Of a DNA stretch of 60,754 bases, positions 1 to 12,064 are shown piece by piece. Under the pieces are notes generated by a model, which ran no database searches, was not told the DNA's origin, and was given only the letters and a program-made list of their open reading frames with translations. Position numbers and translations under genes: made by a program. Source of the stretch: Cylindrodendrum hubeiense (taxonomy: Eukaryota; Ascomycota; Sordariomycetes; Hypocreales; Nectriaceae); NCBI GenBank assembly GCA_014621425.1, contig JAANBB010000239.1, positions 1-60,754 on the forward strand, written 5' to 3'. The stretch's first letter is position 1. Every line of letters starts with the position of its first letter.

Positions 1-295
1 GGATGACGGGCGGCGCGCTGGACAAGCCCGAGTGCGAGCCGTAGAAGTACACGGGCTGGTTCTGGTGCTCACCGAGGGTGCAGCTGCCATAGCCCATGCT
101 GGTGCGGTAGAGGTTGAAAGCGGGTGGGAATTGGCGGGGAATTTTCTGAGGAGTTTGGCTGGGACCAGCGAAATTTACTAAGGGTTGCAATGGCCGAGGG
201 GCCTGTTGTTTGGTGACGTCCTCATATGAGGGCGGTTGCTCTCCGCCGTATGGGGGCGCTTTATCGTCCATTGGTGTGTCTTCTGGGCGACTCAT
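1..295 (-). CDS. Uncharacterised protein, N-terminal part only (cut by window edge)
   Basis: An open frame reads leftwards from an ATG at 295 to the window edge without a stop, giving about 98 residues. The first 30 or so are Pro/Gln/Asp-rich and look disordered. They are followed by a denser segment containing FNLYR, GYGSCTLGEHQNQPVYFYG and HSGLSSAPPVI. The style resembles uncharacterised fungal proteins that start with a proline-rich tail and continue into a compact beta-rich domain, but I do not recognise a named family. No intron is needed in the visible part. The C-terminus lies outside the window, so length and function cannot be judged. Confidence 0.6.
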   Translation of the reverse strand, partial: MSRPEDTPMDDKAPPYGGEQPPSYEDVTKQQAPRPLQPLVNFAGPSQTPQKIPRQFPPAFNLYRTSMGYGSCTLGEHQNQPVYFYGSHSGLSSAPPVI

Positions 296-899
296 GATGG
301 TTGCAAATGAAGGTGTTGATGGTGTCTGTTTGTCGAGTCGACGGTACGAAAGTTGGGGGGTTGTGTATGAATCGCCTCCCGCTTATGCTGTGCAGGGCAG
401 GCTCCTTTAATACCGAATCATGATGGAAACAAGATTCACGGGAAGGTCGGATGGCCCCTCTATGATGTCAAGCTCAGCCCCAGAGCCGAGCTGCGGGAGA
501 CGGATCCGAGTTGCCGTGGATGAGATCAAGACCCGGGATGGATTGGCGTCACAGTTTTACTGGTCACACGTCAGGCGGGGTGGCTTGGCTCGTATGTAAG
601 TCGCCCGTCGCACAGGCCACAGAGGCTGTGTTGGCTGTGTTGGCCTGCAACAGGCGGATTTCCACGCCGGATATGTTTCACGGGTTGCGGCATTGGAGCA
701 TGACATGAATAGGGGATTCCATACCATGAAAGCCTGAGAAAATGTAGTCTCGGGGCTTAGGCAATGCGATTTACGTACTATATTAGACACAGGGCCTACG
801 CACTGGTTGACAATGTGAGCCATCATGCCACTACTCACAATGCGCAGCACGTGAGCAGAACTACTCCATTCAGCTCAAAATGCTATACGACTTAGTGAT
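296..899. other. Intergenic: 5' side of the left partial gene and 3' side of HOT
   Basis: This gap holds the promoter and leader of the leftward gene ending at 295 and the 3' untranslated region of the leftward transhydrogenase gene. Short open frames here lack supporting features. I see no RNA gene or repeat. Confidence 0.6.
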
Positions 900-2577
900 C
901 TAATGAGTCAATGCCTCCTCAAACAGTCGTCGCAGCTGGTCCCGCTCCCGCTCCAGCTCCGTCGACAGCCCAGGCGCTAGCATCAGCACTCGCGCCTGCG
1001 GAATCGTGCCCTCGACGAGCGCCTCGATATCATCCCTGCTGAACCCGAGCTCCTTAAGGCCCTTGGGCTGGTCGCCCAGCTCTGCCAGGAACTTGGTAAT
1101 GGCATCTGCCAGCACCTCGCCCGCGCTCTCCCTCTTGACGTTGCTGATGTCGACGCCAAACGCCTCCGCGGCGGCGAGATGACGCTCCGGGTTGGAGGCT
1201 CCCGTAAAGCGGAACACGGCCGGGGCGGAAACGGCAACGGAGACGCCGTGCGGGATGATGGGACCGGCCACTTCGTAGCCCGTGTGCTTGTAGCCAGGGT
1301 TCTGGCCTGAGATGGGGTATGACATTCCTAGGGTGCATTGGGTCAGCATATCGAGCATACGGAATCATACAAGGGAAACATACCGTGGCACAAGTGAACA
1401 CCAGCGTTTCCAAAACCAACACCGGCCAAGGTAGATGCCAGAAGCATCTCGCTCTGGGCCTCAGTATCATCCGGGTCCCTCACAGATCGAGGAAGGTACT
1501 TGATGGTGGCTCGGAGAGCATGGAACGAGAAGACATCGGAAATGGGGTTCGCACCCTGGTACGCAGGACGCAGGATGGGGTTGGTAGGCCTCGGGGTCCG
1601 CTCGTGGTATGGGATAGCGGTCCAAGACTCAAGTGAATGACACAGGACATCCAGACCAGACGAGGCCTTAACAGCGGCAGGCATGGTGCGAGTGTTGAGG
1701 GGGTCACAGATACCCAATGTGGGCTTCAGGTTGCGGTGGGCTACACCCGTCTTGGCCCGCTTGGAGACGAGGTCGAAGATAGCTGTGCCTGTGGTTTCAC
1801 TGCCGGTACCGGCGGTGGTCGGAACAGCGATGAGAGGCTTTAGCGGCTTGTCGATGGGGAGACCCTTGCCAAGAGGCGCGTTGACGAAGTCGAGGAAGTC
1901 GGCATCTGGGTACGCAGTGTACAGATTCATGAGCTTGGCGGTGTCGATGACGGATCCACCACCCACAGCCAGGAAGGCATCGGGCTGGTAGGGGCGGGCC
2001 CAGGCGATAGCGTCCTTGATGCTAGATTGGAGTTGTGAGTAACATGGTGAGGTATTAGTCAGAACCTGGAAGAGGCAACCTACGAACTGTCCTTGGGCTC
2101 GATCCGAACGTCTTTGTAGACTTTAAAGTTGATTCCCTCCCGGGTGAGCGCCTCGCGGACCTGCTTCATGGCGTAGAGGTTGTCGACCGTCCTGTCAGTG
2201 ACGACACAGACGCGCTTGGAGCCCATGTTCTTGAGGTCCATTCCGACCTCCTGGGTGACGCCAGGGCCGAAGCGGATGGACGACGCCGCCATCTCAAAGG
2301 CGTACTCCTTTTGGCCCGGGTGCGTCGTGGGCGTGGCATACCTGCGGTGGCCGGCGTGCTTGGAGGGCGTCATAATTGGCGGCCCCTGGTGGTAGCCCGG
2401 GTTGGAGTGGCACGGGCATGACGGCGGGTGAGCCTGAATGGTGCGGAGGAGACTGGTTGCGCGCTTGGCGGCCTGGTGTTGTGTATCGTCAGACAGGTTC
2501 AATGTGGTCTAGGTTCATAGCAGACAGCTACGCGCCGTGTTACGTACGTTGGGGATGGCTCTCACGGCGGGGACCAT
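900..2577 (-). CDS. Hydroxyacid-oxoacid transhydrogenase (iron-containing alcohol dehydrogenase family)
   Basis: Four exons: 2577-2548, 2472-2084, 2021-1384 and 1327-900, giving 494 residues. The introns have clean GT...AG ends (gtacgt, gtaggt, gtatgt donors). The product belongs to the Fe-dependent ADH family and resembles animal ADHFE1/HOT, which oxidises 4-hydroxybutyrate while reducing 2-oxoglutarate, usually in mitochondria. The NAD-binding GGGSVIDTAK and GTGSETT motifs are present. Candidate metal ligands sit in the GLDVLCHSLES and CHGMSYPISG segments; the latter spans the last splice junction and is a strong HOT-type signature. The N-terminus is rich in Arg, Ala and Ser without acidic residues, consistent with a mitochondrial presequence. 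The start at 2577 gives a 30-nt first exon that splices in phase. Substrate is inferred from family resemblance. Confidence 0.9.
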
Positions 2578-2596
2578 GACGGCGGATATGAGATGG

Positions 2597-2623
2597 TCAG
2601 GCAGTCAGGCAGTCAGGCAGTCA
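2597..2623. repeat. Short tandem repeat (TCAGGCAG x3)
   Basis: Three uninterrupted copies of an 8-base unit, tcaggcag, followed by a partial copy. It lies about 20 bases upstream of the start codon of the transhydrogenase gene, in its presumed 5' leader. Confidence 0.8.
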
Positions 2624-3514
2624 ATGGAGTCAATGGGCAAGACACAAGAACAGAAGGTGTTCAAGATGCAGCCAAGACGGGGTTAAGAGGTGAGACGAGA
2701 GGAGTGATGAGTAAGGTGAAGCTCTTGATTACCGCCGTGGAGCTACCCCATTGAGGCGTTGGGGCGGCTCCCGTAGCTTACTAGAGCTGCTCCAACCTCG
2801 GATGGCCGCCTTAAGATATGCGGGGGAAGCGCCAAGTGACGCCGATCTGGGGCCGATGGGCGGCGGTTTGGGAGGGGACGGCTATTGCACGGCGATATGC
2901 CGCGTCGGCCATTAGCCATGCGTAAACTCTGTTGACGGGTGTATCAGTTGATTCACCGGTCTAGTTCATCCCGTGGCCGTTTCTTTTATGTCCTCCCATC
3001 TGCCAATTGGCCTTGACAGCCGGGGTGTTTTCACGATGCCGGCCATGGTGCTCCTGGCCCGTGTCAGGTTTTCCTATTTGGGGCAAACCGAGATCTGGCG
3101 ATGGCCTAATGCGGATGCCCATTAACACTCGGCCGAATGAGCATCGCGCGACCAGGGGGGGCTAGGTGCACTGTCACCGCCACTAGGGACTACGTTAAGC
3201 AGTGATAGAAATGCGTTCTAGGTAGCCAGAGTACAATGCCGATAGCTAAGGACCGTGGTCTAATCTAAAGGGAAGCTTTGGAGTCTGTATCTCCACAGGG
3301 CATCGTCAACGCCCCACTGGATCACGATGCACCTCCTACAACAGGCATCAGGCAGCAAGAATTATTACAGGAACAGGGAATCAACACCAACCCTCGCGAT
3401 GAACCCTCTTTCCAATATAACTTTGCAATACCGCCCCAAATCTACCCACTGAATCCTCAACCCTCTTCCATCACAAGCGATGAACCCAAGCAACTCGACC
3501 AACCCGCAGTCGAA

Positions 3515-3964
3515 ATGGACCATCTTCGCCAGCACACCGAAAACCCAAGACCACCCAGCGATCCCAGAACATTCGACTTTGACAAGCCACATGTCATATT
3601 TTCTGTACCAGACAATCCCCTTCTACGTGACTATATGCTCGCATCCAGCGAGCCTACTACTCTTATGTGGGTGGCGCGTGATTATGGCTTATATATCAGC
3701 TGCAGGGGTCATCGTATTATCCCAGTAACCTACACTTGCCCAGTCTACTCCATTTACTTACTACTGCTCACCATTGGGAATTATATCACACTAATAACAG
3801 GTTCTAACGGGACAATCCGCCTTGTTCAGTGTGTTTTTAATGTCCAAGAAGCGACCTTCCAAATTCGGAAGACCCCTCTCGTTAGTTTCAAGGATGGTGT
3901 GATAGCGAGTTACAACGGTGTTGGCTGGATGGTCAGCGAGCCTATTAGAAAGACGACATATTAG
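3515..3964 (+). CDS. Doubtful ORF, possible gene remnant or 3' exon
   Basis: An uninterrupted frame runs from about 3278 to a TAG ending at 3964. It has no ATG in its first 79 codons; the first in-frame ATG is at 3515, leaving 149 residues. The upstream open part is Pro/Gln-rich. The downstream part includes a hydrophobic segment (YSIYLLLLTIGNYITLITG) that could be a membrane helix. The sequence tctccacag at about 3289-3297 could be a 3' splice site, so this may be the last exon of a gene whose first exon I cannot find, or a decayed gene. I do not recognise the product. Confidence 0.3.
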   Translation: MDHLRQHTENPRPPSDPRTFDFDKPHVIFSVPDNPLLRDYMLASSEPTTLMWVARDYGLYISCRGHRIIPVTYTCPVYSIYLLLLTIGNYITLITGSNGTIRLVQCVFNVQEATFQIRKTPLVSFKDGVIASYNGVGWMVSEPIRKTTY

Positions 3965-4430
3965 ATGATTCCCCGCGTCCCGGAGACAGTCGCAATTCTT
4001 CTCTCACATCACTAGAGATTCTGATTCGATTTGCTTGTTGTTCCAGGACATGAGAAGTTGTGCTTTAATCGTCGTTACTACACCAATATCCTTTTTGAAC
4101 ATTCAACACTTGGGGTCCGATTTGGGTAGAAGTCTCTTGATAAAATATCATTTTCTCCCAAGAAGCCATCTTCGTTCTGTTGGTGCGTCAAGGTTCTAAG
4201 ACGCATTCGCTTTGCATGCAGCCTGAACTCGTACCACCAATACGAGTTCCCTCTCGTATGACTGACCGCCCGGTGAGCCTCGGCCCAATCATGACGCCGT
4301 CCTCATTGCTGCTGCCTCGAGGTATATGAGGCACAGAGCTTAGCACTTACTGCCGCCGCCTTTATCATTATCACCATTGCCGTCACATCAGCTCAGTTAA
4401 CGACACCGCCCAGATCATAAGACAGCCATC

Positions 4431-5639
4431 ATGGCACAATCTGCAACGCCCTCCGGTAGATCGCGCCTCCGTGATCTTCTCCCTCAACTATTTTTGGGCG
4501 AATGGCCTGCTGGTCCTCTCAACTCCATCACCGACGTACCCGGCGTCCTCGTCAACACACAGTCAATCCACCCCGACAGAAATGTCAACACGGGTGTTAC
4601 CACGATTCTCCCGCGGCCGGACTGGTTCAAGTACTCGTCCCTTGCCGGGATCTTCAGATTTAATGGCTGCGGCGAGATGACAGGCACTCACTGGATCGAA
4701 GAGACGGGGCTGTTGACGTCGCCCATCATCCTCACCACCTCATCTTCGGTCGGTGATGGATACCGCGGCGTCTTAGAGTATGCGTTCCGCCATCACTCCA
4801 ATGAAGAGGGCGACATGGACCTCTTCATATTTCCACTAGTTGCTGAAACGTACGACGGCTATCTGAATGATCAGTCTCGCTTTGCTGTTACCCCAGAACA
4901 TGTCGTCACAGGTATCCTAACCGCCAACTCAGATCGCGTGCCCGAGGGGAACACAGGCGGTGGCACCGGGATGATATGTCACAGATTCAAGGGCGGTACG
5001 GGATCGAGCAGTCGAGTCGTCAAGGGCTTTGACGTGACGGGAAATCCCAAGGATTACACAGTCGGTGTTCTAGTTCAGGCAAACTACGGATCCAAGGAGA
5101 ACCTGTGCATTGGTGGCGTCCCAGTTGGTCGCATCATTATATCTCAGGAGAGCTCTGGCACCTCGGAGCGTCCAGCCGACACAGACTCCTCTGGTAATGA
5201 ACCCCGCAAGGACGGGAGTATCATCATCGTCATCGCCACGGACGTCCCTCTCACCCCAGTCCAGCTTCAACGCGTAGCCAAGCGGGCAACCACCGGACTC
5301 GCCAGGGTCGGCGGCTACGGAAGCAACTCGTCCGGAGATATCTTTCTCGCCTTCACTACCGCGACCAAGGTGCCATTCCAGGAGTTCTCGATGGTTGCAG
5401 ACGGAAAGCCAAAAGTTCACCCCACGCAGCCGCTACCACGGGCAGTAGAGATGCTAGACAACGACTCCATCAGCGGAGTGTTTGAGGCGACCGCGGATGC
5501 GACGGAGGAGGCGATTTACAACGCGCTGTGCATGGCGGAAACGACGACAGGGTACAAGGGGCGGAGTGTGGAAGCGTTAGATCTAGACAAGGTGCGAGAG
5601 ATTGTAGGGGGGACGCTTGCGATGACCTCCGGCTTGTGA
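4431..5639 (+). CDS. DmpA/P1-type aminopeptidase (peptidase family S58)
   Basis: A single exon of 402 residues. The fold family is the N-terminal-nucleophile DmpA/BapA group (L-aminopeptidase D-Ala-esterase), which matures by self-cleavage. Supporting segments are NSITDVPGVLVN near residue 31, the substrate-pocket stretch NGCGEMTGTHWI around 78-89, PEGNTGGGTGMICH around 171-184, and the cleavage-site region GGYGSNSSGDIFLAF around 294-308. By family knowledge the serine before Gly-Asp (about residue 301) becomes the new N-terminal nucleophile. Here the residue before it is Ser rather than the usual Gly. No signal peptide or membrane helix is evident, so a cytosolic enzyme is likely. The true substrate is unknown. 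Confidence 0.88.
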   Translation: MAQSATPSGRSRLRDLLPQLFLGEWPAGPLNSITDVPGVLVNTQSIHPDRNVNTGVTTILPRPDWFKYSSLAGIFRFNGCGEMTGTHWIEETGLLTSPIILTTSSSVGDGYRGVLEYAFRHHSNEEGDMDLFIFPLVAETYDGYLNDQSRFAVTPEHVVTGILTANSDRVPEGNTGGGTGMICHRFKGGTGSSSRVVKGFDVTGNPKDYTVGVLVQANYGSKENLCIGGVPVGRIIISQESSGTSERPADTDSSGNEPRKDGSIIIVIATDVPLTPVQLQRVAKRATTGLARVGGYGSNSSGDIFLAFTTATKVPFQEFSMVADGKPKVHPTQPLPRAVEMLDNDSISGVFEATADATEEAIYNALCMAETTTGYKGRSVEALDLDKVREIVGGTLAMTSGL

Positions 5640-6654
5640 AGCAGGATGAGGGAGAGTATATAGTATCGAAGATTCATTCTCAGCTGAAAGCCATTGCTGA
5701 ATGAGAATGCGGGATTGATCCATTCCGGGAAATCTAGCTCGATCCGGCGTGGTCAGTGACTATAGCGTTCAGCGACCATAGCTTACTAGCTCCAGCTCTC
5801 CCTGTACCTCTGTCTTCTTTTTCGACCCGGAGCTGTCTTCTCTTATGATTCGATGTTAAAACAAACTGACCGCAGCCGGATAGAAAACGAGTTCGGTGGG
5901 CACAGCCCTCTCTAGTGCATCATGCAGGCCCTTACTGAGCTCTTGAGAGTTCCAGCCCAGCTCCAGGCGACGACACTGGCCCTAAACATGCAGTAATGGC
6001 CAGCCCGGGCGATTGAAAATATGAGACAAGAGACGCAGGGTCCCGAATGGTCTACGGCAACGCATGCACTACTACGTACGATGAGGTTGTCGACAGCCAC
6101 CGCCGTCTGATGTCTCGTCTCCCTTGCTCCATACGTCAAAGGGGCGGGGCGGATGAAGCTAATTACCGCCCCACCACCGAGTCCATGCGTCGCGCTCATT
6201 CATGCCGGGCCGCAAAAAACCCATTGGCAGGTACGTACCTGCCCAAGCTCTCCCCAGTGTGTCCCCCAGACCATGCTGGAGGTACCTGCCTAATAGCGGA
6301 CGTAGCAAGGTACATACCCTGCAGCAGGTGCTCACCACCTACCACCCACCTGCCGCGAGAGATTGTGAAACTGATCGGGCTACCTTACCTAAGGGAACGT
6401 AAGGAACGCAGCCTCCAACCTCCAGCCTTCGTCACCATCTCCTCCATCACCCATCGCTTCGCCTCACTCAGTCGGCCCCCCGATCTCCCGGCCTCGACCT
6501 CGATCTCGTCCTCCCCGACAGGACTGCCATCTCGTCCTCCCCGACCGAACATGCTTCCGCGCCCCCCGCTCGTCGTCGCTCCATTGTGATCGATTTCCGC
6601 CCCCGTTCCCTTGCTGTCCCGTGCTGAGCTGGCTGAGCTGGCCAAGCCGTGGCC
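5640..6654. other. Intergenic: 3' end of S58 peptidase gene and SEC3 promoter/leader
   Basis: The part nearest SEC3 (about 6400-6650) is pyrimidine-rich, as fungal leaders often are. A long open frame starting near 6047 crosses this leader but has no family resemblance and is best read as chance. No RNA gene was seen. Confidence 0.5.
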
Positions 6655-9600
6655 ATGGACCGCGCAAATGGTGGCGGCCCCAGCGCGGCTGCCAACAGGG
6701 CAGAGCGGTTCGAGGATGAGAAGCGCCGTATTGTCGAAAGCTGCTTCGACAAGAAAGATGTCGATGGATCTCGTAAGTCGTGTCCGCCGCGCAGTCTGCC
6801 CACTCTTTACCTCCTTGGCCCGACTGCTTCAGTCCACCGTCTCCCTCTCCATCCCTAGCCTGTCCGCGCTCCCAACGAAAGCTCCCAAGCTGACAAGTCG
6901 ACCTCAGTTCTCGAGACCTATATCACCCACATTCGAATCACCGAGTTCTCTTCCCATCCCTCCTCCCCTCCTCCACCTCAAGCTCGAAACCCCGACGTCC
7001 AGAAACCTCGAGTTATCATTGTAGCCGTACGCAAATCAGGCCGTGTTCGCATGCACAAGTCCAAGGAAAATGCCAATGGTACTTTTTCAATCGGCAAAAC
7101 ATGGAACCTCGACGACCTCTCTCACATCGAGTCCTATACTGGCGCCCAGGTTAACCCCACCCACCGCGAATGGGTTGGCGACACTGGCTTTCTCGTCACC
7201 CTAGGGAAGCCCTACTTTTGGCAAGCTCAGACCGACAAGGAGAAGAAATTCTTTATCGCCAGTCTCATCAAGATATATGGTAAATACACTGGGGGCAAGG
7301 TCCCGGAGCTTGTGGGCTTCGATGCCAGGGAATTCGACCAGGTTATGGGAGGTGGTAGACGTCCGCCCGCCGGAGCCTCTAGACCACCACCGCCGCCCCA
7401 GTCCGAACAAGGGCCGAACCAGTCCAACTCCTCGTCATCCTCGCCAGGCCCCGGGCCTCCTCCTATGAGAGGCAACCCCAACGTCCCAAACCCCCGTTTC
7501 GCAAGGACGCCTCCAGTTCGTCCTCCCATTAACGGCACTAGCTCTCCTGTAGGAAGCATCGATTCAAACACATCCAGAGACAGGCCCCCCCAGCCACCGT
7601 GGATGGCCCAGGGCAACAGGAGCCAGGATTCTCTCGCTAATTCCATTGCCACGAGAAGTGACGATGGCTCCAGCTTGCCTCCTCGATCTCGAAATGGTAT
7701 GCAGGGCCCAGGTGCATTTGGTCGATTCGGAGAGCCTCCGGAGCCTCGATCAGCACAACCCTCTATCTTAGTGCCACCACAACCCCTACAACCTCCACAG
7801 CAACTGCAACCTCCGCAGCCACTACAACCACCACAACTCCTGGCGCAGCCACAGCCGCCTCCCCAACTTCGACCTCAGGTGTATCAACCAGAGAGGCCGC
7901 CACCAGAAAGGAGAAGACCCCCCATGGACCCGACACGCCCTCAAGACCGAGACTTGGTACCTCCCCCCCTGGTTAGCCCATCCAAGAGGCCAGAGCCCAT
8001 GGCGCCGCCCCCAAGGAGCAGCGAGCGAATGGCACCTCGAAAGGATTCCTCAAGCCAGAAATCTGGAGGTACATCTCTGACAGGAAGTTTCAACGACCGA
8101 GATATCCCATCGCCTGCTTCCCGTACGTCCGAGTTGGGAAAACAGGAACCCGCTCTGGTCCCTTCGGCTCTCAGGGCTCCATCTGCTACTTCATTGCCAA
8201 AGTTTGCAAGCCCCTCATCATCACCTGCTATAACAACCAGATCAGTTCCCACGCCACCTCCCGAACCCGCGGCTGTCCCACCCATCGAACCGCTCTCTAA
8301 ATCGCCTGCATTACCGGTAGCAGAGGCCGCACCCAATGTTCCACCCGAGCCATCACAAGACTCTGAATCCTCACGGCCCAGTTTAGGGGCCATGATGAAA
8401 GGCAAAAAGTCGAGGAATGAGATTGCTGGTGCTTTCTGGAAGGCCGCGGCTACCGCATCTGCTGCAACTGCATTCAAACCCCGACCTGGTGGTGCTGGAG
8501 AACGTCTACGACAAGCCAAAAACAAGTCCGAAGACGGCCCCGATGGTATTACCGGTGTGGTTCCTGCTCCGCCTCGCGCTCCTTCCCCGAGTAGGAAAGC
8601 GACTCCGGAGGCACCTCAGGAGGTGGCACCCCCAAGTCTGGAACCGCCCAAACTCACAGAAAAGTCCCCGCGACGGAGTTCCCTTGTTCCCGAAGTCAAG
8701 ATCTCGGTTCCCACTAGCCGTCCGACGAGCTCCAATGGTCCAGTGAGGGAGGTTAAGCCAAAGGAACCCAAAAAGGCAGAGCCTCACCGCTCTATCACCG
8801 CAGGAAATGACTCGAAATACTTGCAAACATTGGGTGTAGACCCAACACTCCTGGATGATAGGAGCGATGAGTTCTGCACATGGCTAGACCATTTCGGATG
8901 GATCCCTGGGCAGCAGATGCGAACACGAAACATTGATGAAATGAAGACTGATCTTGAGCGTGAATTGAACAAGGCACAGGCTGGCGGGTGGTTGGCTCGC
9001 TTCCGCGAAGAGGATGAGCGTGTGGATGCCATCAAGTCAGGCATGGACCTTGCCATGGCCGAGTGCGAGGAACTCGATAATCTCCTTACGCTCTACTCAG
9101 TCGAGCTCTCGGTAAGTCGTTCGTCCACTGACGTCGAGCTCATGCTAACCCATGTCAGACACTCTCAGATGATATTGCATACATCGAGGCTCAGGGCCAA
9201 GGTCTTCAGGTGCAAACAGCCAACCAAAAGCTGCTCAAAAAAGAGCTCGAATCACTACTTGAGACGTGCGCCATTACAGCCAACGATCTCGATGCCCTCA
9301 AAGTAGCACCCTTAGATAACGTCCGAGGATTAGAAGACGTCGAAAACGCTCTTGTGACCCTTTTCAAGGCCATGAAGAAGATGGACCCATCATTGAGCGG
9401 TGACCTCAATTCGGCGGTTGATGGAACCATGGACTCAGACCAGACCCATGGGCTCAACAGCGATTATGGCCATATGAGGATTGTGCGAGAGAAGAAGGAG
9501 ATGTATGTCCAGGAAAGCGAATTCTTCATGCGCCGACTGAAAGACTTCATGACAAAGCAGTTTGATGCAGCCTTCAACGAGACCAAGTTGGCAATGGAGG

Positions 9601-11265
9601 GGGCGCTTTCCAGGAAGGTCGATTCCAATCACCATGACGTCGGCCGCGACGTTTTGTGGAAGTATCATCCTTTAATGTTGTATGCCCGAGATGTCGATCT
9701 GGATAACTGGAACACCGTCATTCAGGTTTACCAAGACAAGAGCCAACCTGTCTACCGGGTTGAATTCCAAAATGTCGTAGCTGTCTGGCGTAAGAACGCT
9801 AGAAAGCTAACTGGTGAAGAAGCCGAGCTTCTCTTCTCATCCCAGGCAGAGAAGCATCAGGAGGGTGGCGTGGCAACTACGGCGAGGAAGCTGACGGTGA
9901 AGCGAAGTCAGACCCTCGCTCGAGCCCTCCGATCGCCGTTGGCGGATGGTGGCAACCGAACGCCGGTAGAGAAGCCGACAAGCGACAGCAGGAGCCTACC
10001 ATACGAGGTGTTTGCAGGAGTCATGGACGATCTGCTCCCTCTGGTGCAGATGGAACAAAACTTTGTTGTTGACTTTTTCCACGCAACAACACTTGAGCAG
10101 ATAGACTTCCCCGACTCGGTGGCTGCGAGTGCACCCCGAGATCGTCGAGGAGGTGACCTCAAGCGACCTCGACTTATGGAACCCGATAGGGAGCTTGCCC
10201 GCCGCGTCACACGAGCTATGGAGGTGATCTTTACCTTCTTGGAGGCGGAGCTGCTTCGGCTCATGGAATGGGTCATCGGCCAGGATCCTCTGTAAGTTGA
10301 TATAACATTTTTTTCTGTTCTTGGTGCAGAAACGCTAACAATTGCACAGCCAAGGAGTCGGAGTTCTAGCAACGATGGAAAAGAAGTTGGGAGAGATAAG
10401 CCAATCCAACCAAGACTTTCTTAACACCCTACTACAGAAGATGCACGGACACTTGGACGGACGGTTCAAGAAGTTCGTTGACGAGCAGATTCGGGCGATT
10501 GAGGACACAAAAGTCAAGATCAAGAAGCGCAAGGGCGTCATTTCCTTCATCCGCATATTCCCAACCTTCTCTGCAGCCGTGGAGAACATGCTGGTGGGAG
10601 TTGACCCCAACCTCTCGGCCCGACGAACAATTGACCGCGAATACGACCGCTTGCTAAAGACGATGTTCGACTCACTGATGGTGATTGCGCGGGAGAATCC
10701 TGCGGTGAGTGTGACAAATGGCTCTGCGGACCCTGAGGACAAGGAAGCGCTCAACTTCCACATTCTACTTATTGAGAACATGAACCATTTCCTCGAGGAG
10801 ACGGATACGCATGGGTTGGATGTGCTCGAGGAGTGGAAGGAACAGGCAAACGCGACATACTACGAACACATGGGCCTGTATCTCAACGCAGTGATGAGAC
10901 GGCCTCTTGGCAAGGTGCTGGAGCATCTAGAGAACATGGAGGCTCAACTAGAGAGTGGGAAATCGCCAGGATCCATTGCAGCTCAGCCTTCCAACAGCAA
11001 GGCGGTGTTCAACAAGGTGCTGGGCAACTACGACGCAAAGGAAGTGCGCAAGGGTATCGAAGCACTGCGAAAGCGAGTGGAGAAGCACTTTGGCGATGCC
11101 GACGACCCAGCGCTCAGCCGAGGTTTGGTGGTGAAGGTTCTGACGGAATGCGAACAGTTCTACGAAGAAGTGGAGGGCCGAATCGGACGAGTGACGACGG
11201 ATGTGTATGGCGGAGATGTGTTGTTTGAATGGCCTCGAGCTGAAGTCAAGTCTGCGTTCCGATAG
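6655..11265 (+). CDS. SEC3: Exocyst complex component Sec3
   Basis: Four exons (6655-6772, 6908-9111, 9159-10291, 10350-11265) give 1456 residues. Sec3 is the membrane-landmark subunit of the exocyst, which tethers secretory vesicles at growing tips. The first 130 or so residues form the PIP2/Rho-binding PH-like domain: ESCFDKKDVDGSLLETYITH runs across the first intron, followed by KPRVIIVAVRKSGRVRMHK and GKTWNLDDLSHIESYTGA. A long Pro/Ser-rich, probably disordered linker follows (about 150-550). It leads to a helical region beginning near YLQTLGVDPTLLDDRSDEF and then the Sec3 C-terminal rod domain. The linker makes it longer than yeast Sec3. Intron 1 is 135 nt; the other two are 47 and 58 nt, and all keep frame. 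The ATG at 6655 is preferred because the frame has no other ATG just upstream. Confidence 0.93.
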
Positions 11266-12064
11266 AGGGACGAGATGGTATGATGATGGTTTGAGGTCGC
11301 GAGCACTCGCCAGCAAGCGGGTGAAGTTTCCAGGGAGCGGATGGGACGAGTGGGGAGAGGATGATTCAGATGAAGCTTGTACCAGTACACACTACTATAG
11401 TTGACCATGAGATGAGGAGACACACGCACGCATGTCATGGCAAATGTTGGGGGGACGCGGATTGGCGTCTGCTGTGGTGTTTTGTTTACCGGCTGTCGTT
11501 ATATATTTACATATATATCTATATATGTGTGGGTGGAATTGGTGGTGATGCTTATGATACTCTTGGTGGGATGATATAGTCGATGATTTGGTCGTTGATG
11601 ATTAAGTCTGATGATTGAGTCTTTAAAGACTGAGTCTCTGCTGATGCTGCCAAATACAATTGATTGAAGCAAAACACTTGATTATTATGCCAGTCTTGCT
11701 GTGGCTTATCCTTTTAGTCTGAGTATTTATACCCAAGGTCATACGATAAAGTGAGATAAAGTTGTGTAACGTCCCGATTGAGAGAGAAAGGTGGTGGTGC
11801 ACTTTAACGCGTTCAAGGCTGGTGGGCCACTTTACGCGGCGCGTTGGTTAGGCACGCCACCTTGGCCATTCGCGATCGGGAACGTCCGCCGAACCGCCCG
11901 CCAAGTGACCTGGTGTGTCAACCACCAACCACGCTGCGGGAAGGCGATTAGCAAACTCCAACATCGCAAACCACCAACCTTTGATCGACTTCTTCATCCA
12001 CGATTATTTCTGTCTTCATTACGACTGAACCAAGATACGGCGCACTCAACAATCCACTCCCGCG
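11266..12064. promoter_or_regulatory. Intergenic: SEC3 3' end and promoter of the KEN-repeat nuclear protein
   Basis: An AT-repeat tract occurs at about 11500-11528, probably in or beyond the SEC3 3' untranslated region. Closer to the next gene, at about 11804-11812, lies aacgcgtt, a palindrome containing ACGCGT, the sequence of the MluI cell-cycle box bound by MBF-type factors in yeasts. Whether it acts here is inference. Confidence 0.45.

Larger units (their letters stand above)
2578..4430. other. Long intergenic region with a doubtful ORF
   Basis: This stretch separates the 5' end of the transhydrogenase gene from the 5' end of the S58 peptidase gene. It should contain both promoters, which are divergent. 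It carries a short tandem repeat at about 2597-2623 and one long open frame (described separately). No RNA gene was seen. Confidence 0.5.

Noticed and set aside
6047..6589. 180-codon ATG-started frame ahead of SEC3
   Set aside because: It overlaps the pyrimidine-rich SEC3 leader, contains no domain and is mostly Pro/Ser/Arg from biased base composition.
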